64,000 bases of DNA, from NCBI GenBank assembly GCA_937892525.1, contig CALAEV010000007.1, forward strand, positions 1 through 64,000. Direction: 5' to 3'. Position numbers and translations under genes: made by a program. The DNA comes from an uncultured Clostridia bacterium. Lineage in GTDB: Bacteria > Bacillota > Clostridia > Oscillospirales > Acutalibacteraceae. The notes below the pieces were generated by a model. That model saw only the letters and a program-made list of their open reading frames with translations. It was not told the DNA's origin and searched no databases. Positions within the stretch are counted from its first letter, which is position 1, and every line of letters starts with the position of its first letter. This document shows, one piece after another, positions 52,803-60,978 of this stretch.

Positions 52803-54161
52803 ATGCGTAAAAAACGCTTAAAATTATCAACGACTCATATTATAATGCTGAGCTTTCTTCTTGTAATCTTTGCAGGTAGTATATTGCTCGCATTACCCAT
52901 AAGTTCATCTAATGGCGTTGCCGTATCATATATTGATGCTCTTTTCACTGCAACTACCGCTACCTGCGTAACAGGTCTTGTAACCTTGCCCACCGTTACT
53001 GCATGGAGCACATTTGGTCAAGTAGTAATACTCTGCCTTATTCAGCTTGGTGGACTTGGTATTATTACTGTTATGTCAGGGCTTATGATTGCATTTCACA
53101 AAAAAATGGGACTCGCTGACCGCTTGCTTATACAAGAGGCGTTTAATCTTAATACTCTTTCAGGACTTGTACGTTTTGTAAAAAAAGTAATCGGTGCAAC
53201 TTTTTTAATTGAAGGTATCGGCGCTGTTTTATATATGATAGTTTTTGTGCCTCAGTTTGGTCTGCGTGGAATATGGATATCAATTTTCAATTCAATTTCA
53301 GCATTCTGCAACGCAGGGCTTGACATCATTTCAGAAAACAGCCTTTGTGAATATGCTACAAATCCTTTAATTAACATAGTAACTAGTGCTTTGATTATAA
53401 TCGGTGGCTTGGGTTACATTGTATGGTGGGATATAATCAGAATAAGCAAACTTCGTAAAAAACAGGGTAAAATGTGTATTCAAAAGTTAACACTACACAG
53501 TAAAATTGCTTTGTGGATGACTGCGTTTTTAATTATTACTGGCACTGTTTCATTTTTTATTTTTGAATACAACAACAAATTGACAATGGCTGATTATTCA
53601 CTTTTTAATAAATTACAGTTGTCATTTTTCCAATCGGTAACAACAAGAACAGCAGGATTTGCCACAATTCCACAACAAAATCTTACAAATCCTTCTGCAC
53701 TTGTTTCTCTTGTACTTATGTTCATAGGTGGCTCACCTGTAGGTACTGCTGGTGGTATTAAAACTGTTACTGTAATGGTTTTATTTCTTACTGCCTTTTC
53801 AACTGTTAAAAATAAAAATGAAATAACAGTTTTTAATCGTTCCATTTCACACCATTCAGTAAGAAAAGCAGTCGCAGTTTTCTGTATGTCTTTTATAATT
53901 ATGTTTGTATCAACCGTTTTGCTTTCTGTAGTAAGTGATGCCCCTGCACTTGACATTCTTTACGAAACCGTAAGTGCTACAGCAACGGTAGGTCTTACGC
54001 GAAATTTAACTCCCGCCCTCAATTTGTGGGGTAAAATCATAATAATTATTACAATGTATCTTGGAAGAATCGGTCCGATTTCTCTTGCGGTTGCTTTTAA
54101 TATGAAGAAAAGCAGTCAAAACATTGTAAAAACTCCAACGGAAGAAATTAGCGTTGGTTAA
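52803..54161 (+). CDS. Potassium uptake channel subunit, KtrB/TrkH type
   Basis: 452-residue four-fold pore protein. Selectivity-filter segments: TATTATCVTGL, SISAFCNAGLD, TTRTAGFAT and TATVGLTRNL. Short N-terminus fits KtrB more than TrkH. Followed 15 bp later by its RCK partner. Confidence 0.92.
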   Translation: MRKKRLKLSTTHIIMLSFLLVIFAGSILLALPISSSNGVAVSYIDALFTATTATCVTGLVTLPTVTAWSTFGQVVILCLIQLGGLGIITVMSGLMIAFHKKMGLADRLLIQEAFNLNTLSGLVRFVKKVIGATFLIEGIGAVLYMIVFVPQFGLRGIWISIFNSISAFCNAGLDIISENSLCEYATNPLINIVTSALIIIGGLGYIVWWDIIRISKLRKKQGKMCIQKLTLHSKIALWMTAFLIITGTVSFFIFEYNNKLTMADYSLFNKLQLSFFQSVTTRTAGFATIPQQNLTNPSALVSLVLMFIGGSPVGTAGGIKTVTVMVLFLTAFSTVKNKNEITVFNRSISHHSVRKAVAVFCMSFIIMFVSTVLLSVVSDAPALDILYETVSATATVGLTRNLTPALNLWGKIIIIITMYLGRIGPISLAVAFNMKKSSQNIVKTPTEEISVG

Positions 54162-54176
54162 GAAAGGGTTAAAACT

Positions 54177-54827
54177 ATGAAAACTAATAATTCTTATGCC
54201 GTTTTCGGCTTGGGTCGTTACGGTCTTGCAGTGGCAAAAGAGCTTGTAGAAAACGGTGCAGAAGTTTTAAGCGTCGACCACAATGAAGAACTTATAAACG
54301 ATGTTATCGGCGAACTTTCTGTTTGCAGATGTGCTGATGTTACAGACCCTGAAGTAATAAAACAACTTGGCATTTCCAACATAGATGTTGTAATTATTGC
54401 TATATCAGGAAGTCTTGAAACAAGCGTTATGGCGACAGCTCTGTGCAAAGAAGCAGGCGTGAAAAATGTAATTGTAAAGTGCAGTAATGAGATGCATGCG
54501 AAAATTTTAACTAAGGTCGGTGCTGACAGGGTTGTTTTACCTGAACGCGAATCAGGTGTACGCCTTGCAAAAAATCTTTTAAGTTCAGGTTTTATTGATA
54601 TTCTTGACCTTACAAATAATGTTTCCCTTGTTGAAATTGATGTAAAATCTGAATGGGTCGGCAAATCTCTTGTTGGCTTGAATTTAAGAAAAAAATACTC
54701 AATCAATGTTATTGCTATTCAGAAAAACAATGATGTTACAACAGATATTGACCCCACAAAACCTCTTGAAGAAACTATGAAATTAATTGTAGTTGCAGAC
54801 AGAAATAAGTTAGAAAAAATGAAATAA
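54177..54827 (+). CDS. RCK-domain potassium regulator, KtrA type
   Basis: 216 residues: one Rossmann RCK_N domain (YAVFGLGRYGLAVAKELV) and one TrkA_C domain. As an octamer it gates the KtrB-type channel in response to nucleotides or c-di-AMP. Single-RCK length distinguishes it from the 452-residue TrkA opposite. Confidence 0.92.
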   Translation: MKTNNSYAVFGLGRYGLAVAKELVENGAEVLSVDHNEELINDVIGELSVCRCADVTDPEVIKQLGISNIDVVIIAISGSLETSVMATALCKEAGVKNVIVKCSNEMHAKILTKVGADRVVLPERESGVRLAKNLLSSGFIDILDLTNNVSLVEIDVKSEWVGKSLVGLNLRKKYSINVIAIQKNNDVTTDIDPTKPLEETMKLIVVADRNKLEKMK

Positions 54828-54829
54828 AG

Positions 54830-54872
54830 GCAAAAATTAGTCAGCACAAAATGAAGTGCTGACTAATTTTTA
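54830..54872. terminator. Bidirectional terminator between the two K+ systems
   Basis: Perfect 16-bp stem AAAAATTAGTCAGCAC / GTGCTGACTAATTTTT with a short AT loop. Confidence 0.9.
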
Positions 54873-56315
54873 TGATATTTTTTTCCATGTTGAACGCATA
54901 AATAAGATTATAATTGGAAAAATTTCAAGACGACCTATAAGCATATTAGCTGAAAGCACAAGTTTTGATAAGTTGCTGAAATCTGCAAAATTCTCAACAG
55001 GACCGACCAATGCTAGTCCGGGGCCTACGTTATTTATACAAGTTATAACAGCAGTAACAGTTGTAGTGAAATCAAAATTATCAACTGTTAAAATCAATGC
55101 AGAAATACCAATTATAAACATATAAATAACAAAATATGTTGATGTTGTAATTACAACATCTTTTTCAACAACCGCACCATCTAGTTTAATTGCTTTAACT
55201 CTGTTAGGATTTATTGCACGGCGCAATTCACGGAAAGCAACCTTTACAAGAATAATCATTCTGCCAACTTTAAGTCCTCCCCCTGTTGAACCGGCACAAG
55301 CACCTAAAAACATAAGTGCCACTATTATCATTTGTGACATAGAAGGCCATTGGCCAAAATCAGCAGTTACAAATCCTGTTGTTGTAATAATTGAAGCTAC
55401 CTGAAAACCTGCCTGACGCAAGGCTATACCCACTGACTCAACCATAGGATAAATATTTAGTGTTATAAGTATTATAGATACGCCGACTACACCAAGATAT
55501 GTCCAAAGTTCTTCACTTTTAAAGACTCGCTTAAATTGTTTAACAAGAAAAAGATAAAACAGATTAAAGTTTATACCAAAAAGAAGCATAAATATTGAAA
55601 TCACTATCTCTGCTCCTAAATTATTGTATGCGGCAATACTTGCATTTTTTACTGAAAATCCACCTGTACCTGCAGTCGCAAATGCAGTTGTAACGCTATC
55701 ATACAAAGGCATTTTACAGCACAATAGCGCAACAATTTCTGCCACCGTAAAAACAGTATATATAATATAAAGTATTCTTGCCGTTACAGTAGCTTTTGAT
55801 ACCAATTTACCAACGGTAGGACCAGGCACTTCGGCTCTTAAAATATGCATTGACTGCATTTCTTTCTGTGGAAGAATTGCAAGCACAAAAACTATTACGC
55901 CCATTCCACCAATCCAATGAGTAAATGAACGCCAGAACAAAATGCTTTTAGGCAAAACTTCAATATTGTTAAGTATTGAGGCACCCGTTGTGGTAAACCC
56001 TGATACTGTTTCAAAAAGCGCATCAACAAATGAGGGTATTGCACCTGAAATTACAAAAGGCAATGCTCCAAAAAGTGACATAAGTATCCATGAAAGCGAT
56101 ACAATAACAAATCCTTCACGAGCATAGATTTTTCGTGTTTGAGGTTTTGGCAAAATCATAATTGTACCAACACACAAAAGCATTGCAATTACAATTCCAT
56201 ATACATATATGAGATTTTCTTTGAAATAAATTGAAACTGCCATAGGCAACAGTAACAGAAGTGCTTCCGCCTGTAAAAGTCTGCCTACAGTTTTAGACAC
56301 CATTTTATAATTCAT
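54870..56315 (-). CDS. trkH: TrkH-type potassium transporter
   Basis: 481-residue TrkH with long N-terminal helices and pore motifs SGFTTTGASIL, FATAGTGGFS, ITTTGFVTAD and INNVGPGL. The MAVSIYFKE segment after the start helix is typical. Pairs with the two-RCK TrkA gene 11 bp upstream. Confidence 0.93.
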   Translation of the reverse strand: MNYKMVSKTVGRLLQAEALLLLLPMAVSIYFKENLIYVYGIVIAMLLCVGTIMILPKPQTRKIYAREGFVIVSLSWILMSLFGALPFVISGAIPSFVDALFETVSGFTTTGASILNNIEVLPKSILFWRSFTHWIGGMGVIVFVLAILPQKEMQSMHILRAEVPGPTVGKLVSKATVTARILYIIYTVFTVAEIVALLCCKMPLYDSVTTAFATAGTGGFSVKNASIAAYNNLGAEIVISIFMLLFGINFNLFYLFLVKQFKRVFKSEELWTYLGVVGVSIILITLNIYPMVESVGIALRQAGFQVASIITTTGFVTADFGQWPSMSQMIIVALMFLGACAGSTGGGLKVGRMIILVKVAFRELRRAINPNRVKAIKLDGAVVEKDVVITTSTYFVIYMFIIGISALILTVDNFDFTTTVTAVITCINNVGPGLALVGPVENFADFSNLSKLVLSANMLIGRLEIFPIIILFMRSTWKKIS

Positions 56316-56326
56316 TTATTTTCGCC

Positions 56327-57685
56327 TTACTCAAAAATTTCGTTGATACTGCTTATATGATTGCGCTTTGTGACAATAATAACGCTGTCATCTTTTTCAA
56401 TACAATCATTACCACCAGGGAATATAACATTATGATTTCTGATGATACAAGCAATCAAAGTATCATCTTTAAGTCTTATATCTTTAAGTGGCACACCGAT
56501 TTCGCTGAAATCAGAATTAATGTTAAACTCAAGTGCTTCAACCTGACCGCCGACAAGCTTATAAAGAGTCTGCACGCTTGATTCTTCACCTGAATTTTCT
56601 AACGCACGGACAAAAGCAATTATTCTGTTTGCTGCAATTGCTTTTGATGAAAATGCACTATCCATACCAATACTTTCAAGCACCTGATATGAAACACGAT
56701 TTACCTTTGCAACAGTTTTGCTGATACCAAGTGAATTTGCATACATAGCAGAGATAATATTTTCTTCATCTATTGTAGTAAGTGCCACAAAAGCATCTTG
56801 ATTTGCAAGGCCTTGTTCTAATAACACTTCACGGTCAGTACCGTCACCAAAAATAACATCTGCCTGTGGCAAGTTTACGCAAAGATGCTCACAACGTTCC
56901 TCATCATTTTCAACAATCTTAACACTATAACCACCGGTTTCGCAAAGCTGACGAGCAAGGTAATAGCCCATTTTTCCACCACCGGTAATCATAATATCTT
57001 TTGTACGGTGTTTGTAAATCTTAAGTTTTTTCATAAAGCTTACAAGTACTCCACGAGGCGCAGTAATGTGTATTCTGTCACCTGCTTTAAGAGTGAAATC
57101 ACCATGTGGAATAATAACCTCGTCTTTACGCTGAACTGCACAAACAAGAATTTTAACATTGAACTTATTGAAAATATCAGTAAGCTGCATATCGCACAAA
57201 GGATTACCTGCGTCAATTTTCACTTCTGCAAGGTCAACAAGTCCACGATAGAATGTTTCAATATTGATAGCGTTAGGAAAACGAAGAACCTTTGCAATTT
57301 CATTTGCTGCGTCAAGCTCAGGGTTTACAATCATACTTAAGCCTAATTCGTCCTTAAAAAATGGCACTTGATTTAAATAATCAGGATTACGCACTCTAGC
57401 AATTGTATGCGCTGCCCCTGCTTTTTTTGCCATAAGACAAGAAAGAATGTTAAGTTCGTCAGATGATGTTGCTGCAACAAATAATTGCGCATCACCAACG
57501 CCTGCTTCCAACTGCACCTCATAACTTGCACCATTTCCACAAACTCCCATAACATCATATGAGTTTACAAGTTGTTCAATTACTTTCTGGTCACGGTCAA
57601 TAACTATAATATCGTGCCCCTCTTGCGACAGATGTTCAACAAGGGTTGCACCAACTTTACCGTCACCAACAATTATAATTTTCAT
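56327..57685 (-). CDS. trkA: Trk potassium system regulator TrkA
   Basis: 452 residues with two RCK_N and two TrkA_C domains. NAD-binding loops IIIVGDGKVGATLVEHL (start) and ITGGGKMGYYLARQL (near 235). Upstream of trkH in one operon. Confidence 0.94.
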   Translation of the reverse strand: MKIIIVGDGKVGATLVEHLSQEGHDIIVIDRDQKVIEQLVNSYDVMGVCGNGASYEVQLEAGVGDAQLFVAATSSDELNILSCLMAKKAGAAHTIARVRNPDYLNQVPFFKDELGLSMIVNPELDAANEIAKVLRFPNAINIETFYRGLVDLAEVKIDAGNPLCDMQLTDIFNKFNVKILVCAVQRKDEVIIPHGDFTLKAGDRIHITAPRGVLVSFMKKLKIYKHRTKDIMITGGGKMGYYLARQLCETGGYSVKIVENDEERCEHLCVNLPQADVIFGDGTDREVLLEQGLANQDAFVALTTIDEENIISAMYANSLGISKTVAKVNRVSYQVLESIGMDSAFSSKAIAANRIIAFVRALENSGEESSVQTLYKLVGGQVEALEFNINSDFSEIGVPLKDIRLKDDTLIACIIRNHNVIFPGGNDCIEKDDSVIIVTKRNHISSINEIFE

Positions 57686-57744
57686 AATATAATCACCTTA
57701 AAAACAATTATAACTAAAAGGTATTTTAGCACAATAGAATTGAT

Positions 57745-57773
57745 TTTACAATGATTTTGTGATAAATTATAAT
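57745..57773 (+). promoter_or_regulatory. Promoter of the EEP-family gene
   Basis: -35 TTTACA (57745-57750), 17-bp spacer, -10 TATAAT (57768-57773). Confidence 0.6.
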
Positions 57774-57806
57774 TAATTCAGAATGCAGAATTGAGGAGTG
57801 ATATTT

Positions 57807-58724
57807 ATGTCTAAAAAAATCAAGATAATACTTTCATTATTAATTTCATTCTTACTGGTTATTACAATTCTGATTGGGGGATTTTTTATGATTTTTCCTA
57901 TGAAACCTGATGTTGAAATTAAATCTGCACAAGAAAGAATCGAAAATAACGACAATATTCTTGTTGCAAGTTATAACACAGCAGCACCTTGGGGCAATCT
58001 TTTAGAGGGCACATACACTACACGAAGAATGCACTTATGGGCAAAGCAGATTAACAACACACTCCCTGACTCATTAGGTGTTCAGGAAATCAACAGTATA
58101 TGGGTTTCAGGACTTGAAGAAATGTTACCCCAATACGCATATTATGGTGTTAAGCGTGGCGGTGATGAAAATGAGCAAAAGTCCGAAATGAACGGTATTT
58201 ATTACCTTAAAGATAAATTCAATTTGCTTGAAAGTGATACTTTTTGGATTTCAGAAACACCTGACGCAGAGTCAAAATACGAAAATGCGGGATGTTACAG
58301 AATCTGTTCTTATGTAGTGCTTGAAAATAAGGCAAGCGGATTTATTTATATTCACCTCAACACTCATTTCGACAACTCAAGTATTGAGGCACAAAATCTT
58401 GGTGGCAAATTAGTAATTGAATATGCAGATAAGCTTGCACAAAAATATGAAAATGCTCCAATTGTTATTACAGGTGATTTTAACCAGTATAGTGATGGTG
58501 AATCTGTAAAGTTGCTTGTTGATAAAGGCTATACAAACGCAAATAATGGTGACAAAACACCTACATATCACGGTTGGGGTGAAAATTCGCATACTGAGCC
58601 TATTGATTATATTTTTGTAAAAGGCTTTACCACAAGTGATTACAAGGTGCATTCAGACACAAATACAAAAACAGATATTTCTGACCATTATATGATAAGC
58701 ACAAAATGTACAGTAATTGAATAA
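57807..58724 (+). CDS. Secreted or membrane-anchored endonuclease/exonuclease/phosphatase family protein
   Basis: 305 residues. N-terminal hydrophobic segment (about 5-28) then an EEP fold: SYNTAAPWGN, QEIN (metal acid), NTHFDN, ITGDFNQYSDG, DYIFVKG and SDHYM. The catalytic set fits DNase I-like phosphodiesterases acting outside the membrane. ATG at 57807 after GAGGAGTGA; an earlier ATG at 57798 has no spacing for this site. Confidence 0.85.
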   Translation: MSKKIKIILSLLISFLLVITILIGGFFMIFPMKPDVEIKSAQERIENNDNILVASYNTAAPWGNLLEGTYTTRRMHLWAKQINNTLPDSLGVQEINSIWVSGLEEMLPQYAYYGVKRGGDENEQKSEMNGIYYLKDKFNLLESDTFWISETPDAESKYENAGCYRICSYVVLENKASGFIYIHLNTHFDNSSIEAQNLGGKLVIEYADKLAQKYENAPIVITGDFNQYSDGESVKLLVDKGYTNANNGDKTPTYHGWGENSHTEPIDYIFVKGFTTSDYKVHSDTNTKTDISDHYMISTKCTVIE

Positions 58725-58772
58725 CCAACAAAAATCTCCACAAACTACTAAAAAAACGAAAGGTTGATTTTT

Positions 58773-58931
58773 ATGGTTTATGTTTGTGAAGTTTGCGGTT
58801 GGATGTATGACGAAAGTGCAGGGTGTCCTGAAATGGATATAACTCCAGGTACAAAATTCGAGGATTTACCCGATAATTTTGAATGTCCGTTGTGCCATGT
58901 AGGTACGGAACTATTTGTACCTGAAAAATAG
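58773..58931 (+). CDS. Rubredoxin
   Basis: 52-residue iron-sulphur electron carrier. Two knuckles CEVCGW (C5, C8) and CPLCH (C38, C41) ligate one iron; YDE...GTKFEDLPDNF is the usual centre. ATG at 58773 after AAAGGT. It follows the EEP gene by 48 bp. Electron carrier in oxygen/peroxide defence or other redox steps. Confidence 0.9.
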   Translation: MVYVCEVCGWMYDESAGCPEMDITPGTKFEDLPDNFECPLCHVGTELFVPEK

Positions 58932-58956
58932 TAAATATAATATTTCAGCACTATTG

Positions 58957-59006
58957 CAAACACAAAACAGCGGAAGTTCAACTCCCGCTGTTTTGTGTTT
59001 ATTTAT
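58957..59006. terminator. Bidirectional terminator after rubredoxin
   Basis: 16-bp stem AAACACAAAACAGCGG / CCGCTGTTTTGTGTTT with T-rich flanks; the 157-residue gene ends inside it. Confidence 0.85.
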
Positions 59007-59472
59007 TTAATTCGTAGTAAGGAACATAATATTCTCTATAATATTCTGTATGAATATTACGAAGTTCAATCAGCGAAGTATTATCTTCAGGGACTTCATA
59101 CCTTTGACCATCAAGCCATAAATTTGCACCTGTTCCAAACTCAACAATTGTTCCGTCAGTTTTTTCTAAACGAAATTCACGGTCAAGTCCACCTGAATAT
59201 TCTTTGTTATCTTCTTTGCCTGTTTCAATACCATTAAGAAGTTTAACAATTTCTTCACACTCTTCATCGGTGAAAATGTATATAATTTCTTGCGTTACAT
59301 TTTGAGAATAAAGAGATATACTTTTTACTTCTTCGATAGTTAGGTTTTCAAAAGGTTTGGCGAATTGATGAGAATTATGATAAATCAACACCCCCACAAT
59401 CACCATAACACTTAAAATAATCGCCAATAAAATAAAAATACATTTGTGTTTGCTAAGGTTTTGTTTTGTCAT
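58999..59472 (-). CDS. Membrane-anchored protein of unknown function, partner of the papain-like protease
   Basis: 157 residues, basic start, one membrane helix (about 12-32), then an extracytoplasmic domain with LTIEEVKSISLYS and a DEECEEIVKLLN helix followed by a beta-rich end, similar to DUF5301-type proteins (from memory). Follows the secreted protease by 47 bp on the same strand. Layout matches the 231-residue partner in accessory locus 1. Confidence 0.65.
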   Translation of the reverse strand: MTKQNLSKHKCIFILLAIILSVMVIVGVLIYHNSHQFAKPFENLTIEEVKSISLYSQNVTQEIIYIFTDEECEEIVKLLNGIETGKEDNKEYSGGLDREFRLEKTDGTIVEFGTGANLWLDGQRYEVPEDNTSLIELRNIHTEYYREYYVPYYELNK

Positions 59473-59519
59473 AACATCTCCTCCCTTTATGTTATAAAAA
59501 ACTGTTCATAATAGTTATT

Positions 59520-60596
59520 TCATACAGACCAATACCTACAAGTTGCACATTCTAAAGTGAATGTTACCCCAGAGTTTACACTTACATACCTATAACCAGA
59601 GCCACTGATAGTGGCACTACATGCTCCAGATAATGGGTCCATAACCGAAATATACCCGCTAATTGTGTTGATACCAAATATAACAACAGCATGATATCCT
59701 CCATTAGAATTCTTAAATGTTGCATACACTGGATAATCATTAATGATATTTTTCCCAATTACACTATCACCCGGAATTTTATCCTTATGTAAATATAGCA
59801 ACAAATAATCCGATATGAGAATGTTATCTTCTTCACCAATTGTCAATGTTCGATTATAGTTTGTATTGCCATAATGTTTTTTTGCCACATCAACAGCTGT
59901 ATACGAAGTGCCTTTTTTATAGTTTACAATAGATGCAATTGTTGCCGCCCAGCAAAGATACGGCGACGGATTTTGAGTAACATATCCAACAGGACATTCA
60001 TAATAAGTTTGCACTCTTGTGTTTTGATTAAAGGAATAATTTAAACATACTGATTCATCTATATTTGTTAACTGAATATCAAAATCATCCATATAAACAT
60101 TGTCAACATTTAATACAGAACGATTTTCAATATTATGAGTTACTTCTGCCAACTGATAAAACTCACTTCCATCATACAAATAACAATATTCATAATCATA
60201 TATTAGAGCAAAATTCGTATTATCTTGTAAAACAGAGTTAGTCTCATAAATCAATGCTGTTGTAATTTGATATTTAGTATCAGAACTATCGTCCAAAGGA
60301 ATAGCCCATGCAACCAATACATCATCAACTTTTAAAGGATACATTAAATTATTTTCTAACAGTCCTTGGTTGGTATATTCGTATGTATATATTGGATTAG
60401 AAATGGTAATTTCACTAAAATCAAAACTGTCTAAGCCGAGTTCGTCTTTTATATATTCAGCATTTTGCAATGCTTCTATAATTCCATTATTTATACTACT
60501 TTCAGTTGAAGTTACCGCACATACACTAAATGTCGATAGAAATACAAATAATAACGATAATAGAATAGATGTAATCTTAACAAACAACTTTTTCAT
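59520..60596 (-). CDS. Secreted papain-like cysteine protease
   Basis: 358 residues with a signal peptide (about 1-27, cleavage near VCAVTS). An N-terminal beta-rich part (about 35-195) looks like a propeptide or binding domain. The protease domain has C215 (PYLCWAATIAS), H302 (GGYHAVVIFG) and D320 (VMDPLSG), the order seen in C39/C47/C70-like papain-fold enzymes. ATG at 60596 after AAGGAG is chosen over one six codons earlier. AT-rich relative to flanking genes. Target unknown. Confidence 0.85.
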   Translation of the reverse strand: MKKLFVKITSILLSLLFVFLSTFSVCAVTSTESSINNGIIEALQNAEYIKDELGLDSFDFSEITISNPIYTYEYTNQGLLENNLMYPLKVDDVLVAWAIPLDDSSDTKYQITTALIYETNSVLQDNTNFALIYDYEYCYLYDGSEFYQLAEVTHNIENRSVLNVDNVYMDDFDIQLTNIDESVCLNYSFNQNTRVQTYYECPVGYVTQNPSPYLCWAATIASIVNYKKGTSYTAVDVAKKHYGNTNYNRTLTIGEEDNILISDYLLLYLHKDKIPGDSVIGKNIINDYPVYATFKNSNGGYHAVVIFGINTISGYISVMDPLSGACSATISGSGYRYVSVNSGVTFTLECATCRYWSV

Positions 60597-60610
60597 AATT
60601 ATACTCCTTA

Positions 60611-60655
60611 TCAATTAAAATGTTCTAGCTTTTTAACTAATAAGTAATAGCCCAT
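60611..60655 (-). CDS. 14-residue leader ORF upstream of the protease
   Basis: MGYYLLVKKLEHFN with a good binding site (GAGGTGATTCCA before ATG). It ends 14 bp before the protease start, within reach for translational coupling. Its GGTGA-x-TCCAATG start matches the 6-codon leader at 26747-26767. Could be an attenuator or a small signal peptide; too short to prove. Confidence 0.4.
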   Translation of the reverse strand: MGYYLLVKKLEHFN

Positions 60656-60713
60656 TGGAATCACCTCTTTAATAGTTTTTACAGAATAACAATAGTTGTT
60701 ACCCCTGCACTTT

Positions 60714-60744
60714 ATATAATCGCAAATAACATTCAACTTGTGAC
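60714..60744 (-). promoter_or_regulatory. Shared promoter-like element, copy 2
   Basis: Minus-strand GTCACAA (60738-60744), 15 bases, CGATTATAT (60714-60722), then AAAGTG. Identical blocks and spacing to 26814-26844; spacer bases differ. Confidence 0.6.
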
Positions 60745-60907
60745 ATTAAAAGAGAATAATTCGGTGAAATCTGCCTTTTCAACAAATTAGGAGCATTAAT
60801 TTTGTTAAGGTTCAATAATCAATTACAATATATCATTATTAAAGGGATTTGTCAATTTTTATAAAATACTTTGAAACACACAGAATGACATTTTATTTAT
60901 GTTTTAA

Positions 60908-60936
60908 TTGTTTTTCTGTAATTTCTATGCTATACT
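60908..60936 (+). promoter_or_regulatory. Promoter of the GH13 gene
   Basis: -35 TTGTTT (60908-60913), 17-bp spacer, -10 TATACT (60931-60936). Confidence 0.55.
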
Positions 60937-60978
60937 TATATTTGTATATATTCTAACAACAAATAGGGGTGTTATTTT

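Larger units (their letters stand above)
60656..60978. other. Intergenic region upstream of GH13 and protease
   Basis: About 320 bp. It holds the shared element copy 2 (minus) and the GH13 promoter (plus); nothing else is recognised. Confidence 0.5.
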
